Shown: positions 48,024-58,174, numbered from the stretch's first letter. The stretch is 64,000 nt of DNA from Pseudomonas gingeri (GCF_013385635.1 NZ_JACAPR010000008.1:1-64000); one strand, 5' to 3'. A program made the numbers and translations. The notes: generated by a model not told the origin, from the sequence alone.

Positions 48024-48530
48024 CTACTGCAGTACGTAGTTAGTGAAGAGCAACTGTTCGACCACCACCTTGCCAACTTCCTTCTGCGCCACTTCCTGCA
48101 CGCTGGCAGTGGCTTTCTGGCGCAGCAACTCCTGGCCGACCGGGGTAGCCAGGGTTTCGTAGGTCTGTCCGGAGAACAGCATCACCAGGTTGTTGCGGAT
48201 CACCGGCATATGGACCTTCAGGGCTTCCAGGTCGGCCTGGTTGCGCGCCATCATGCTGATGCTCACCTGCATGTAGCGCTGGCGGCCGTTGGCATCCTTG
48301 AAGTTGGCGACAAAGGCCGGCGCCATCGATTCGTAGATCGCCGGCTGCTTGGTCGCGCTGGCCTCGGCCGGTGCCGGGGCGGGCTTGCTCTGGGCGCTGT
48401 GCATGAAGTACCAGGTCGCTCCCACGGAGAGCCCGATCGCCAGCAGCAAAGCCACCACGATCACGATAATCAGCTTGAGTTTGCCTTTCCCGCCAGGTTC
48501 TTTTACCGCTGCTGCTTCGCTCTTCGCCAT
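48024..48530 (-). CDS. fliL: Flagellar basal-body protein FliL
   Basis: This 168-residue single-pass protein has a helix at about residues 17-38 (LKLIIVIVVALLLAIGLSVGATWYF), and the periplasmic FliL domain ends in VGKVVVEQLLFTNYVLQ. FliL rings surround the stators. It is the first gene of fliLMNOPQR-flhB behind a sigma-54 site. Confidence 0.95.
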   Translation of the reverse strand: MAKSEAAAVKEPGGKGKLKLIIVIVVALLLAIGLSVGATWYFMHSAQSKPAPAPAEASATKQPAIYESMAPAFVANFKDANGRQRYMQVSISMMARNQADLEALKVHMPVIRNNLVMLFSGQTYETLATPVGQELLRQKATASVQEVAQKEVGKVVVEQLLFTNYVLQ

Positions 48531-48580
48531 GCCAATAATCCGTCACTATTCGGTTTTTCACAGTCGCACGGCAAGGCTGG

Positions 48581-48596
48581 AGCAAGTGTTATGCCA
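48581..48596 (-). promoter_or_regulatory. Sigma-54 promoter before fliL
   Basis: The - strand reads TGGCATAACACTTGCT, with GG and GC 10 bp apart and both boxes close to TGGCAC-N5-TTGCT. It lies 51 bp upstream of the fliL ATG. Confidence 0.75.
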
Positions 48597-48652
48597 GAGT
48601 TGGCGCAGAGGGGAAGGAAAGCACGGCGCGGATGGGCTGAAAGAGATCGTGC

Positions 48653-48721
48653 AGGAGTGGGCTTACCCACGACGAGCTCCCCTGGGGCTGCCAAAAGCTT
48701 CGGGGGCAAGCCCCCTCCCAC
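48653..48721. repeat. REP-like element between fliK and fliL
   Basis: AGGAGTGGGCTTACCCACGA and CGGGGGCAAGCCCCCTCCCAC form a degenerate doublet in the 235-bp gap between fliK and fliL. It mixes the two repeat types seen near 11262 and 15240 and could end the fliK transcript. Confidence 0.6.
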
Positions 48722-48765
48722 ATCAGGCACAGCCCCCAAATAAGCACCAGACCCGCCATAGGCGA

Positions 48766-50181
48766 TCAGGCGTAGTAGTCGACCGCGCTGGAGCCCACCA
48801 CGACACTGGCGCTGGTGGCTGCCGCCTCGGTCGCGGCGGCAATGGCGATATCGTCGTCGCCGCCATCCAGGCGACCACCACCACCGTTGTTGCTACCCTT
48901 CTGGGCCTGCTGCTGTTGCTGTTGCGGATCCTGGCCCTGGCCGGTCCAGCCACGCGACTGGTCGGAGACGCTGACATCGGCCTGCCCCAGACCCTGCTGC
49001 TGGAGCATGTCGCGCAGGCGGAACATATTGCTTTCCAGCGCATCACGCACGCCGGCATGACCACTGACGAAGCTGATCTGCGTCGCCTGGTCGGCGGACA
49101 TGTTGACCTTGATGTCCAATCGCCCCAGTTCGGCCGGTTCCAGTTGGATATCGGCGGACTTGATGCTGGCACTCGACAGGTACATGACCCGGTTGACCAC
49201 TTCCTCGGTCCAGCCGCTCTGATGCATGGCCAGCGGCTGGTTGACCGGCAGCGCATTCGCGGTTTTCGGTACCGCGGCCTGGGTCAGCGCCGCCAGGCGA
49301 TTGGCGAAGTCATCGACCCGGGTGTCACTGGAGGCGCCTTTCAGATCTTTCAAGCCGTCTTCGATCAAGCCCTTGAAGGATTTTTCGCCGCCCTGCTCGG
49401 TGGTGCCGGCATCGGTTTTCTGATCCACCAGCACTGCCACGCTGGCGTTCTGATTAAGGGCCTGATTCGGGTCCGTATCGTTATTGCTGGTGGTTTTAGT
49501 GGTCGGCTGGCTGGTAGTCGACACATGACCACCCTGCTCCATCGCCAGACGCACGGCAGGCAGGTTATCCAACGGATCGGAATTCGGATCGAAATCACTG
49601 TCGCTGGCCGGCGGTGTCGCCGCTGCCTGTACTGGCGCGGCGGTCACTGCGGCCGCCAGCGGCGCCTCGATCACCGGTTGCTGCGCGGGCGCCACTGCCG
49701 GCGGCGCCTCAGGAACCGGCGCCGGTGGCGTGACAGCAGCCTGGATCAGCGCCGGGTCAAGGGTCGGATCCACCGGCGTGGCATCCGCCACCGGCGTATC
49801 GCTGGCGCTGTCCTTGTCCTTGTCGTCAGCCGTGGCCTGGTCGTCACCGGCCTTTGTCGTGGTGTCGCTGCTGGTGGTTTTATCGGCAGGCAAGGAATTG
49901 CCGCTATCGGCAACCGCGGGCTTTGCCGCGTCACCCTTGTTACTGGCAACCACATCCTTTTTCGCCGATACCGCGGGGGTAGTGTCGCGGGTCGATTTGA
50001 CCGGACTGTCAGCCGCCTTTACCGATTTGCTCTGGTTGTTCTGGCTGCTCTGGTAGACCTGGGCAAAGCTGGAAGCATTGTCCTTGGGCTGCGCAACCGG
50101 TGCCGGCGGATTGCTCGCAAGGTCCGCCTTGGGTTTGGCCGCAGCGGTGGCCTGAAGAAGAGAATTGGGAGCGAGGGGCAT
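48766..50181 (-). CDS. fliK: Flagellar hook-length control protein FliK
   Basis: This 471-residue secreted ruler protein has a low-complexity, Ala/Asp/Thr/Pro-rich N-terminal two-thirds and a C-terminal substrate-switch domain (SGWTEEVVNRVMYLSSASIKSADIQLEPAELGRLDIKV, then SFVSGHAGVRDALESNMFRLRDMLQQQGLG). It sets hook length and triggers FlhB. The ATG at 50181 (MPLAPNSLLQ) was chosen over an open upstream extension that covers the sigma-54 site. Confidence 0.92.
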   Translation of the reverse strand: MPLAPNSLLQATAAAKPKADLASNPPAPVAQPKDNASSFAQVYQSSQNNQSKSVKAADSPVKSTRDTTPAVSAKKDVVASNKGDAAKPAVADSGNSLPADKTTSSDTTTKAGDDQATADDKDKDSASDTPVADATPVDPTLDPALIQAAVTPPAPVPEAPPAVAPAQQPVIEAPLAAAVTAAPVQAAATPPASDSDFDPNSDPLDNLPAVRLAMEQGGHVSTTSQPTTKTTSNNDTDPNQALNQNASVAVLVDQKTDAGTTEQGGEKSFKGLIEDGLKDLKGASSDTRVDDFANRLAALTQAAVPKTANALPVNQPLAMHQSGWTEEVVNRVMYLSSASIKSADIQLEPAELGRLDIKVNMSADQATQISFVSGHAGVRDALESNMFRLRDMLQQQGLGQADVSVSDQSRGWTGQGQDPQQQQQQAQKGSNNGGGGRLDGGDDDIAIAAATEAAATSASVVVGSSAVDYYA

Positions 50182-50230
50182 AACACAGTCTCCGCTGCAC
50201 AGGGATCGTAAAGTCAATGCAGGGAGTGAT

Positions 50231-50246
50231 AGCAAGGTTCGGGCCA
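50231..50246 (-). promoter_or_regulatory. Sigma-54 promoter before fliK
   Basis: The - strand reads TGGCCCGAACCTTGCT, with correct GG/GC spacing and a perfect TTGCT. It lies 50 bp upstream of the fliK ATG and downstream of the hptB-like stop. Confidence 0.7.
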
Positions 50247-50269
50247 GTTCGCCCGAATCACCACGAGGG

Positions 50270-50629
50270 TTATTGCTTGACCGGGAAACGTTCGCGCTCG
50301 CGAGCGTACAGATGGCGCACATGCTCGTACTCGCGGTCGATCCGCCCGACCAGATCCTCGATTCCGGTCAGCGGCAGTTGCGCGGCCCGCTCTTCCAGTT
50401 GCCGGCAAAGATCGGCCAGGTGAAAGGCGCCCATATTGCTGCTGCTGCCCTTGAAGCTGTGGGCCGCCAGACCCAGTTCTATCGCGTTGCTGGCCTGATG
50501 CAACTGCCCGAGGCGTTTTTCCGAATCGTTGAGAAAGGTATCCAGCAACAGTGGATACTCATCCTCCATGACTTCCTGCAATGCGCCGAGCACATCGTAG
50601 TCAAGGTGCTTTTCCTGATTGCCGTCCAC
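50270..50629 (-). CDS. hptB: Histidine phosphotransfer protein HptB
   Basis: This 119-residue Hpt domain has phosphoacceptor His57 in AAHSFKGSSSNMG. Helical throughout. In P. aeruginosa HptB takes phosphate from several hybrid kinases and passes it to HsbR, steering swarming and biofilm choice. The start is GTG (50629). It lies directly after the hsbR-like gene. Confidence 0.88.
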   Translation of the reverse strand: MDGNQEKHLDYDVLGALQEVMEDEYPLLLDTFLNDSEKRLGQLHQASNAIELGLAAHSFKGSSSNMGAFHLADLCRQLEERAAQLPLTGIEDLVGRIDREYEHVRHLYARERERFPVKQ

Positions 50630-50658
50630 GAGTTCACTCCTTGATCAACACCTGCAAA

Positions 50659-52365
50659 TTATGCCTGAGCCTCCCACGAAAACTCCACGTGGGCACGCCG
50701 GCCGTCATTCGACCAACGGGCACAGTGACTGAGTTGCCGGACCAGGCCGACCCCTCGTCCCGATAACCGATCGACTTCCAACGGGCGCGCCATGACCCGC
50801 CCGACGTCAAACCCGGCACCACTGTCCTCGACCTCGATGCACAATCGCCCGCCCTTGCCTTCAGGGATCACCTTCAGGCTCACGCGAACGAAACCTTCCC
50901 GCAAGTCGAGCAGACGCCGATTGCGCTGCTCATAGTATTGCGCAAATCCGCGAACATCGCGCTTGAGGCTTGAATCCAGGCCCAGGACACCATGTTCCAG
51001 GGCATTGGAATAAAGCTCGGCCAGCACGCTGTACAGCGCCCCGCTGTGGGCTCGCAAGCCATGTACTTCCATCAGCAACTGCAGCAGGTAGGGCAACGGA
51101 TTGAAGCGCCGCAGCGTCGCCGCACGGAACTCGAAGTCCACTGACCAGTCCAGCGGACAGGACTCGCCACTGTCGGAGTAGACCATGGTCGCCGGCAACG
51201 CCTGCCCCGGCGCGGGCAGACTGATCTCGACCATGCTGATATCGTCACGCGCCTCGCCGCCGAAGCGCGCCAGCGCCTGCTGGATCTCCTCGAACAGGCT
51301 ATCCGGATCGCGGTTGCTCTCGAATACCTGATGCAGGCGCTCGACACCGAATAACTGCTCATCGCGATTACAAGTATCGATCACCCCGTCGGACAGCAGG
51401 AAAACCCGATCGCCCCGGGTCATGGGGTAGACATCGGTGTGATCGTCGAACGCCTCGGCCCCCAGTACCCCCAACGGCAAATGCCGCGCCACCAGGGGAC
51501 GCCGCTCGCCCGAGGCGATATCGTGCAGGTAGCCATCGGGCATGCCGCCGTTCCAGACTTCGACCACCTGCCGCTGCGGACTCAGGCGCAGGAAGGTGGC
51601 GCAACAGAACATGTCCACCGGCAGGATGCGCTTGAGCTTGGCGTTCATCTCCCGCAGGGTTTCCGGCAGGCCGTAGCCCTTGGCGGTCATGCCGTAGAAG
51701 ACTTCCGCCAACGGCATCGCACCGACGGCGGCGGGCAGGCCATGCCCGGTAAAGTCGCCGAGCAGGACATGCATGTCCCCGCCCGGGGTATGGGCCGCCA
51801 GCAGCAGGTCACCGTTGAACAACGCATAGGGCGATTGCAGGTAACGGATGTTCGGCGCCCGCAGGCACCCGGAATGCGCCACCTTGTCGAACACCGCCTT
51901 GGCCACCCGCTGCTCGTTGAGCAGGTAGTCGTGGTGCCGGGCGATCAGGTCGCGTTGCTGCAATACCGTGGCCTGCAGGCGCCGCAGACGATCCATCGCC
52001 TTGATCTTGGCACCGAGAATGACCTGGTTGTAGGGTTTTGCCAGAAAATCGTCACCGCCTGCTTCCAGGCAACGGACCAGGGCGTCGCTTTCACTCAGGG
52101 AGGTGAGAAAGATGATCGGCACCAGCGATTCGCCGGCCAGCGCCTTGATCTGCCGTGCCGCCTCAAAGCCGTCCATCACCGGCATCAGCGCATCCATCAG
52201 CACCAGCTGGGGCCGCTGCGCCCTGAACACCTCGACCGCCTCGGCACCGTTGCTGGCAGTCAGGACTGCATGCCCCTGGCGCCGTACGATACTCGACAGC
52301 AGCAGCCGATCCGCCGCCCCGTCCTCGGCGATCAGCACCGTCAGCGACTCCTCGGCCGTTTGCAT
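50659..52365 (-). CDS. hsbR: Response regulator/PP2C phosphatase-kinase HsbR
   Basis: This 568-residue protein has a receiver with Asp58 (LMDALMPVMDG), a PP2C-type phosphatase domain in the middle (GDMHVLLGDFTGHGLPAAVGAMPLAEVFY, FLLSDGVIDTC) and a C-terminal HATPase-like anti-sigma kinase domain (VLAELYSNALEHGVLGLDS, VEDSGAGFDV). HsbR acts on HsbA Ser phosphorylation under HptB control. The ATG at 52365 was chosen over a TTG three codons upstream inside hsbA. Confidence 0.9.
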   Translation of the reverse strand: MQTAEESLTVLIAEDGAADRLLLSSIVRRQGHAVLTASNGAEAVEVFRAQRPQLVLMDALMPVMDGFEAARQIKALAGESLVPIIFLTSLSESDALVRCLEAGGDDFLAKPYNQVILGAKIKAMDRLRRLQATVLQQRDLIARHHDYLLNEQRVAKAVFDKVAHSGCLRAPNIRYLQSPYALFNGDLLLAAHTPGGDMHVLLGDFTGHGLPAAVGAMPLAEVFYGMTAKGYGLPETLREMNAKLKRILPVDMFCCATFLRLSPQRQVVEVWNGGMPDGYLHDIASGERRPLVARHLPLGVLGAEAFDDHTDVYPMTRGDRVFLLSDGVIDTCNRDEQLFGVERLHQVFESNRDPDSLFEEIQQALARFGGEARDDISMVEISLPAPGQALPATMVYSDSGESCPLDWSVDFEFRAATLRRFNPLPYLLQLLMEVHGLRAHSGALYSVLAELYSNALEHGVLGLDSSLKRDVRGFAQYYEQRNRRLLDLREGFVRVSLKVIPEGKGGRLCIEVEDSGAGFDVGRVMARPLEVDRLSGRGVGLVRQLSHCARWSNDGRRAHVEFSWEAQA

Positions 52366-52370
52366 GATGC

Positions 52371-52676
52371 TCAAGTGATGTCGAAGAGCTTGTCGAAATT
52401 AGAAATGGCGAGGATCTTGCGTACATCCGTGTTGCTGTTGATCACCCGGATATGGGCATCGTCGCCGCCGGCGTGGTCGCGCAGCAGCAGGAGCATACCC
52501 AGGGCCGAACTGTCGAGATAGGTCGTATCGACCAGATCGACGATAACCGACTCGGGTCGGGTGTCGACCCGCTCGTAGGATTCGCGAAATTCCTGGTGCT
52601 TGCCGAAGTCAAAGCGCCCCTTGACCGAAATCGTCAACTTCCTGCCGTTGTCTGTTACTGCCGACTCTACAGCCAT
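52371..52676 (-). CDS. hsbA: Anti-sigma factor antagonist HsbA (STAS domain)
   Basis: This 101-residue STAS protein has phosphorylatable Ser56 in TTYLDSSALGMLLLL. In P. aeruginosa unphosphorylated HsbA binds FlgM, freeing FliA, while the phospho form binds the diguanylate cyclase HsbD. Here it lies in the flagellar cluster between fliJ and hsbR. Confidence 0.9.
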   Translation of the reverse strand: MAVESAVTDNGRKLTISVKGRFDFGKHQEFRESYERVDTRPESVIVDLVDTTYLDSSALGMLLLLRDHAGGDDAHIRVINSNTDVRKILAISNFDKLFDIT

Positions 52677-52764
52677 GATCCAGCTTCCTTGTCAGTGGCG
52701 ATGTGTACAAGGTGTAGCACCCCGCTGACAGCAGGGCAACCGGGAGCGTCAAAATACCTGCGAT

Positions 52765-53214
52765 TCAATAGGGACTCTGCCGCGGCAGGCGCTGGGACAG
52801 CTCATCCAGCAGTTTCTGTTCACGTTTGTCTTCCAACTGGCGGGCCTCGTCGATGTAGCGCTGCACCAGCTTGCGCAAGCCCTCGACGCGGGTAAAGGCT
52901 TCCTGCCAGGCAACCCGCCCCTTGTCGAGGTTGTTCTGGTGCCAGGCCAGGCTTTGCCGTTGCTGGGCAACGGCGGTATCCAACTGACTGAGAAACTGCT
53001 GGTAGCCCAGCAACCACTGGCTGGAAACACCGTGCCGGCCACGTTCGATCCATTGTTCCTGGTATTGCAGGCGAAATCCTTCGAGGTCGGCCAACTTGCT
53101 TTGCGCCAGCCGCACCTGCCCCTGGAAATACCCCAGGCGCTGGACAGCGGTACGCTCGGTGCTTTCGGCCATCTCGACCACCGGCGCCAGCCGCGCGGCA
53201 CGACTCTGGGCCAT
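52765..53214 (-). CDS. fliJ: Flagellar export chaperone FliJ
   Basis: This 149-residue helical coiled coil (RLAPVVEMAESTERTAVQRLGYFQGQVRLAQSKLADLE to the basic C-terminal end) is typical of FliJ, which sits in the FliI ATPase ring. The ATG at 53214 lies 7 bp after the fliI stop. Confidence 0.92.
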   Translation of the reverse strand: MAQSRAARLAPVVEMAESTERTAVQRLGYFQGQVRLAQSKLADLEGFRLQYQEQWIERGRHGVSSQWLLGYQQFLSQLDTAVAQQRQSLAWHQNNLDKGRVAWQEAFTRVEGLRKLVQRYIDEARQLEDKREQKLLDELSQRLPRQSPY

Positions 53215-53221
53215 GGCCGGG

Positions 53222-54580
53222 TCAGCCGCCCGCCGCCGGCGCGAAGACCGTCGACAGATGTGCTTCGCTCTCGCCCAGGCTGACATTGTCGTTCAGCCCC
53301 TGGCGCAGGTACTGGACCATCGCCGGTTGCAGGGAGATCGCCGTGTCGGTCTCGCGATCGCCACCCGCCACATAGGCGCCGACGCTGATCAGGTCGCGAC
53401 TCTGCTGATAGCGTGACCAGAGCTGCTTGAAATACTGCGCACGCTTCATGTGCTCCGCACTGACCACCGCCGGCATCACCCGACTGATGGACGCCTCGAT
53501 ATCGATCGCCGGGTAGTGACCTTCTTCGGCCAGGCGCCGGGACAAGACGATATGCCCGTCGAGCACGCCCCGCGCCGAGTCGGCAATCGGGTCCTGCTGG
53601 TCGTCGCCTTCGGACAGTACGGTGTAGAACGCGGTGATCGAACCGCCGCCGGCCTCGGCGTTACCCGCGCGCTCCACCAGTTTTGGCAGCTTGGCGAACA
53701 CCGAAGGCGGATAACCCTTGGTCGCAGGCGGCTCGCCGATGGCCAGGGCGATTTCCCGCTGGGCCTGGGCGAAACGGGTCAGCGAATCCATCAGCAGCAG
53801 GACATTCTTGCCCTTGTCGCGAAAGTACTCGGCGATCCGCGTGCAATACATGGCCGCGCGCAGACGCATCAGCGGTGCATCGTCGGCGGGCGACGCCACC
53901 ACCACCGAACGCTTGAGCCCTTCCTCGCCGAGGATGTGCTCGATGAACTCCTTCACTTCGCGGCCTCGCTCACCGATCAGCCCGACCACGATGATGTCGG
54001 CCTCGGTAAAGCGGGTCATCATGCCCAGCAGCACACTCTTGCCGACGCCAGTACCGGCGAACAGGCCGAGACGCTGACCACGGCCTACCGTCAATAATCC
54101 GTTGATACTGCGGATGCCCACGTCCAGCGGCTGGTGGATGGGGTCACGATTGAGCGGGTTGATGGTCGGACCGTCCATCGGCACCCAGTCCTCGGCCTTC
54201 ATCCCGCCCTTGCCGTCCAGCGCGCGTCCGGCACCGTCCAGCACCCGCCCGAGCATGCTCATACCCATCGGCAGCCGACCGGTGTCGGCCAGCGGCACGA
54301 CCCTGGCGCCGGGTGCGATACCGGCCACGCTGCCCACCGGCATCAGGAACACCTTGCTGCCGGAGAAGCCCATGACCTCGGCTTCGACCTGCACCGGGTG
54401 ATAGCTGTCGTCGTTGATCACCAGGCAACGGGCGCCCATGGCGGCCCGCAAGCCTTCGGCTTCGAGGGTCAGGCCGACCATGCGCAGCAGGCGACCTTCG
54501 AGAATCGGCTGGCCCGGCAGGTCAATGGCCTCGGCGTAAGTGCCCAGGCGCTTGCCGAAGCTGGTTCGCTCAAGGCGCAT
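53222..54580 (-). CDS. fliI: Flagellum-specific ATPase FliI
   Basis: This 452-residue F1-type ATPase has Walker [17 protein letters not shown], Walker [22 protein letters not shown] and [17 protein letters not shown]. It energises export with FliH and FliJ. The ATG at 54580 ([12 protein letters not shown]) is the usual start; it overlaps fliH by 11 bp. Confidence 0.96.
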   Translation of the reverse strand: MRLERTSFGKRLGTYAEAIDLPGQPILEGRLLRMVGLTLEAEGLRAAMGARCLVINDDSYHPVQVEAEVMGFSGSKVFLMPVGSVAGIAPGARVVPLADTGRLPMGMSMLGRVLDGAGRALDGKGGMKAEDWVPMDGPTINPLNRDPIHQPLDVGIRSINGLLTVGRGQRLGLFAGTGVGKSVLLGMMTRFTEADIIVVGLIGERGREVKEFIEHILGEEGLKRSVVVASPADDAPLMRLRAAMYCTRIAEYFRDKGKNVLLLMDSLTRFAQAQREIALAIGEPPATKGYPPSVFAKLPKLVERAGNAEAGGGSITAFYTVLSEGDDQQDPIADSARGVLDGHIVLSRRLAEEGHYPAIDIEASISRVMPAVVSAEHMKRAQYFKQLWSRYQQSRDLISVGAYVAGGDRETDTAISLQPAMVQYLRQGLNDNVSLGESEAHLSTVFAPAAGG

Positions 54581-55352
54581 CGGACAGGTCCGGAGCACTG
54601 CTCGGTGCATGAGGCTCACCCAATTCGACCGTCAGGTCGGGCTGGGCCGGATGCAGGGATTGTTCGTGCAACTGATCGAACAGCTTCGCCAGCGCCTGCT
54701 CGATGCGGGTTTCGACACTGGCGTCGATCCGGCTGTGTTCGGTCTCGACCCGGCAACCGCCGGGCAGCAGGGCCTCGTCCTCGACAATACGCCAGGTCGC
54801 CTCGTGGCGCTCGCGCAAGGCCTTGACCTGCTCGAAGTCCTGGGGATTGATGTACAGCCGTACGTTTTCGGCGCCCAGCGGCAGCAGCTTCAGGGTTTCG
54901 CGCAGGACATGCTCGATCTGGCTGGAGTCGGTCTTGAGTTCGCGCTGGATGACCTGGCGGGTGATATGCCCGACCAGATTCACCAGGCTTTTTTCGATCT
55001 GCTGGTCCTGCTCGGCGATAGGCGCGAACAGGTTGCCCATCAGCGCTTCCAGGTTGACCAGCTTGGCGCTCAGGGCGACTTCAGCCTCCTGGCGAACCCT
55101 GATCTGGGTGCTGTGGAAACCTTCGCGTTCACCCACCGCGAAGCCTTCGTTGTAGGCTTCCTGGCGAATGCTTTCGAGCTCTTCGAGGGTCAGCGGCTGG
55201 ACTTCCTCCAACGGCACTTCCTCCATCTCGGCCGGCGGCTCTTCCACTGGCTCCGGTTCAGGCTCTTCGACATGCGGGTCGAAGCTGGGCAGCGACCACA
55301 GGTCGAAGCCGCTCACGTCCCGCGCGCGGATCAGGTCGGTTGGATCAGTCAT
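54570..55352 (-). CDS. fliH: Flagellar assembly protein FliH
   Basis: This 260-residue FliI regulator has a Pro/Glu-rich N-terminal part ([20 protein letters not shown]) and a helical middle. The C-terminal domain contains [31 protein letters not shown], typical of FliH/V-ATPase E-type stalks. It binds FliI and the C-ring protein FliN. Confidence 0.93.
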   Translation of the reverse strand: MTDPTDLIRARDVSGFDLWSLPSFDPHVEEPEPEPVEEPPAEMEEVPLEEVQPLTLEELESIRQEAYNEGFAVGEREGFHSTQIRVRQEAEVALSAKLVNLEALMGNLFAPIAEQDQQIEKSLVNLVGHITRQVIQRELKTDSSQIEHVLRETLKLLPLGAENVRLYINPQDFEQVKALRERHEATWRIVEDEALLPGGCRVETEHSRIDASVETRIEQALAKLFDQLHEQSLHPAQPDLTVELGEPHAPSSAPDLSDAP

Positions 55353-55362
55353 GGCTGGATCC

Positions 55363-56382
55363 TTAGATCATCTCTTCGCCGCCCTTGCCACCGAGCACGA
55401 TTTCTCCGGCTTCGGCCATACGGCGGGCGATGGTGAGGATTTCCTTCTGGGCGGTCTCGACGTCGCTGACGCGCACCGGTCCCTTGGCCTCGAGGTCGTC
55501 GCGCAGCAGCTCCGCCGCACGCTTGGACATGTTCTTGAAGATCTTTTCCTTGACGCCCTCATCCGAGCCTTTGAGGGCAAGCACCAGCACATCGGAAGAG
55601 ACTTCGCGCAACAGCGCCTGGATACCGCGGTCGTCGACGTCGGACAAATTGTTGAAGACGAACATCAGGTCTTCGATCTGGGTCGACAGGTCCTCGTCCA
55701 CTTCGCGGATCGAGTCCATCAACTGGCCTTCGATCGAGCTGTCGAGGAAGTTCATGATATCGGCAGCACGCTTGATGCCGCCCAGGGTGGTACGGGCCGC
55801 ATTGGAGTTGCCGGAGAACTGCTTCTCGAGAATCTGGTTGAGTTCCTTGAGCGCCGCCGGTTGTACCGTGTTCAACGAGGAGACGCGCAGGATGATGTCC
55901 AGGCGCACCTTGTGGTCGAAGTTGTTCAGTACTTCACCGGCCTGGTCGGGATCCAGATAGGCCACGACGATCGCCTGGATCTGCGGGTGCTCGTAGCGGA
56001 TGACATCCGCCACGGCGCGCGGCTCCATCCACTTGAGGCTGTCCAGGCCGCTGGTGTTGCCACCGAGCAGGATGCGGTCGATCAGGCCGTTGGCCTTGTC
56101 CTCGCCGAGGGCCTGGGTGAGCATCTTGCGCACGTAGTCGTCGGAGCCGACGCCCAGGCTGGTCTGGTCGCCGACGATCTCGACGAACTCGCTCATGACC
56201 TGCTCGACCTGCTCGCGATGCACGTTGCGCATCTGCGCCATGGCCACGCCGACCCGCTGGACCTCCTTGGGACCCATATGGCGAAGAACCTGTGCGGCAT
56301 CGGTGGAACCCAGCGACAGCAGCAAGATCGCGGCTTTATCGACCCGGGTCAGCTTCTGGGTGACGGCAGCGTTATTACTCAT
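55363..56382 (-). CDS. fliG: Flagellar switch protein FliG
   Basis: This 339-residue C-ring protein has the three FliG domains, including the EHPQAIVVAYLDPDQAGEVL region and the C-terminal torque helix with charged residues (LREVSSDVLVLALKGSDEGVKEKIFKNMSKRAAELLRDDLEAKGPVRVSDVE). The start is placed at MSNNAAVTQKLTRVDKAAI, overlapping fliF by 8 bp. Confidence 0.96.
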   Translation of the reverse strand: MSNNAAVTQKLTRVDKAAILLLSLGSTDAAQVLRHMGPKEVQRVGVAMAQMRNVHREQVEQVMSEFVEIVGDQTSLGVGSDDYVRKMLTQALGEDKANGLIDRILLGGNTSGLDSLKWMEPRAVADVIRYEHPQIQAIVVAYLDPDQAGEVLNNFDHKVRLDIILRVSSLNTVQPAALKELNQILEKQFSGNSNAARTTLGGIKRAADIMNFLDSSIEGQLMDSIREVDEDLSTQIEDLMFVFNNLSDVDDRGIQALLREVSSDVLVLALKGSDEGVKEKIFKNMSKRAAELLRDDLEAKGPVRVSDVETAQKEILTIARRMAEAGEIVLGGKGGEEMI

Positions 56383-58159
56383 CGGCGTTAATCCACTCTT
56401 TGACGACCTGTGCCACACGGCCCGGATCTTCGGCTACCAGACTCTTGATGGCGTTCAGTTGAGCGTCATAACCTTCGCTCGGGCTTGGCAGGAGGATGCT
56501 TTGCGGACCGCCGAGGCTCACGCGGTCGTTGGCCAGCTCGCCGTCCAGACCGCCCATGCCACCGAGTTCGACATCGCTGCCCAGACCCGCCAGCTGCTTC
56601 TTGCCGCCGCCGGTGATGTTGTTGAGCACCGGACGCAGCACACCGAACACCAGCACCAGGATGAACAGCACACCCAGCACTTGCTTGACCACATCCCAGA
56701 ACCAGGGTTGCGAGTAGAACGGAATGTCGGCGATCACTTCCCCGCGCTCGGCGGAGAACGGCACGTTGACCACACTGACGCTGTCGCCGCGGCTGGCGTC
56801 GAAACCGACGGCGTCCTGCACCAGACGGGTGAAGCGCGCCAATTCGTCGGCGCTCCACGGTGCACGGGTGGTTTCGCCGTTGGCGGCGTTGACCTTGACC
56901 TGATCGTCGACCACCACCGCCACCGACAGGCGGGTCAGCCGACCCTGCTGCTGCTTGGTGTGGCTGATGGAGCGATCCAGTTCGAAGTTCTTGGTGGATT
57001 GTTGACGCTTGTCCGCCGGGTACGGCGCCAGCATCGGCTGGCCGGTGGCCGGGTCCATGATCTGCTGGCCGTTGGCATCGAGCAGCGGTTGGCCGGGTTG
57101 CACGGGACCCGACGACGCGGTCGCGCCACCGGTGGTCTGCGGTGCCGAAGCCGGTGCCGGAGGCTGGTTGCTCAATGCCCCGGGCACCCCTTGCGGGCCG
57201 TTGCTGGCCGTACGCTGTTCGGTGGTCGACTGCTCGCTGCGCAACGCCGGCTGATCCGGGTTGAACTGTTCGGAGGTCGATTCGACCGCGCTGAAATCCA
57301 CATCGGCGGACACTTCAGCCTTGTAGCGGTCGTTGCCCAGAATCGGCTGGAGGATATTGTGCACACGCTGGGTCAGCATGCTTTCCATGCGGCGGCTGTA
57401 GTCGAACTGCTTGCCGGCCATGGTCAATTCGGAGTTCTGCGCCTGGTCGGAGAGCAGGTTGCCCTTCTGGTCGACCACGGTGATCTGCGACTTGCTCAGT
57501 TCGGGAACGCTGGTCGCCACCAGGTTGATGATCGCCACCACCTGGCCCGGCTCCAGGGAGCGCCCGGAATACAGCTCGACCAGTACCGAAGCACTCGGTT
57601 TGCGTTCGTCACGGACGAACACCGAACTCTTCGGAATCGCCAGGTGCACGCGCGCGCCCTTGACATTGTTCAGGCTGGAGATGGTCCGTGCCAGTTCGCC
57701 TTCAAGACCGCGACGATAACGGGTCGCCTCCATGAACTGGCTGGTACCCAGGCCCTGATCCTTGTCGAGGATCTCGAAACCGATATTGCCATCGGTGGGC
57801 GTCACGCCGGCCGCCGCCAGTTTCAGGCGGGCACGGGAGACGTCATCGGCCTTGACCAGCAATGCACCGGAGTTCGGTTCGACGGTATAGGGGATATCCG
57901 CAGCCGCCAGGGTTTCCATGACCTGCTTGGCGTCCATACCGGCCAGGCTGCCGTACAGAGGCCGGTAATCAGGCTGCTGGGACCACAACACCACGGCAAA
58001 ACCAATCGCCACGCTCGCGGCCAGGCCGACCATCAGGCCGACCTGACGCAGCATGGTCATTTCGGAAAGGTTTTCCAGGAAGGACAAACCAAACAGCGGC
58101 GGTTTGCCATCTGTCGGCGCGGCCTTGGCCGGTACGTTATCGGCGACTGCTTCAGCCAT
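56375..58159 (-). CDS. fliF: Flagellar MS-ring protein FliF
   Basis: This 594-residue protein has two membrane helices (about residues 38-58, and 458-478 near VVKQVLGVLFILVLVFGVL), a large periplasmic part with ring-building motifs (MDAKQVMETLAAADIPYTVEPNSGALLV) and a C-terminal FliG-binding tail. It nucleates the basal body. Confidence 0.96.
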   Translation of the reverse strand: MAEAVADNVPAKAAPTDGKPPLFGLSFLENLSEMTMLRQVGLMVGLAASVAIGFAVVLWSQQPDYRPLYGSLAGMDAKQVMETLAAADIPYTVEPNSGALLVKADDVSRARLKLAAAGVTPTDGNIGFEILDKDQGLGTSQFMEATRYRRGLEGELARTISSLNNVKGARVHLAIPKSSVFVRDERKPSASVLVELYSGRSLEPGQVVAIINLVATSVPELSKSQITVVDQKGNLLSDQAQNSELTMAGKQFDYSRRMESMLTQRVHNILQPILGNDRYKAEVSADVDFSAVESTSEQFNPDQPALRSEQSTTEQRTASNGPQGVPGALSNQPPAPASAPQTTGGATASSGPVQPGQPLLDANGQQIMDPATGQPMLAPYPADKRQQSTKNFELDRSISHTKQQQGRLTRLSVAVVVDDQVKVNAANGETTRAPWSADELARFTRLVQDAVGFDASRGDSVSVVNVPFSAERGEVIADIPFYSQPWFWDVVKQVLGVLFILVLVFGVLRPVLNNITGGGKKQLAGLGSDVELGGMGGLDGELANDRVSLGGPQSILLPSPSEGYDAQLNAIKSLVAEDPGRVAQVVKEWINADE

Positions 58160-58174
58160 GACTCAATCTCGTCC

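Noticed and set aside
48503..48739. 78-codon - strand ORF between fliK and fliL
   Set aside because: Its codons run through the REP-like repeat and the sigma-54 promoter and overlap the fliL start; no ribosome site or homology.
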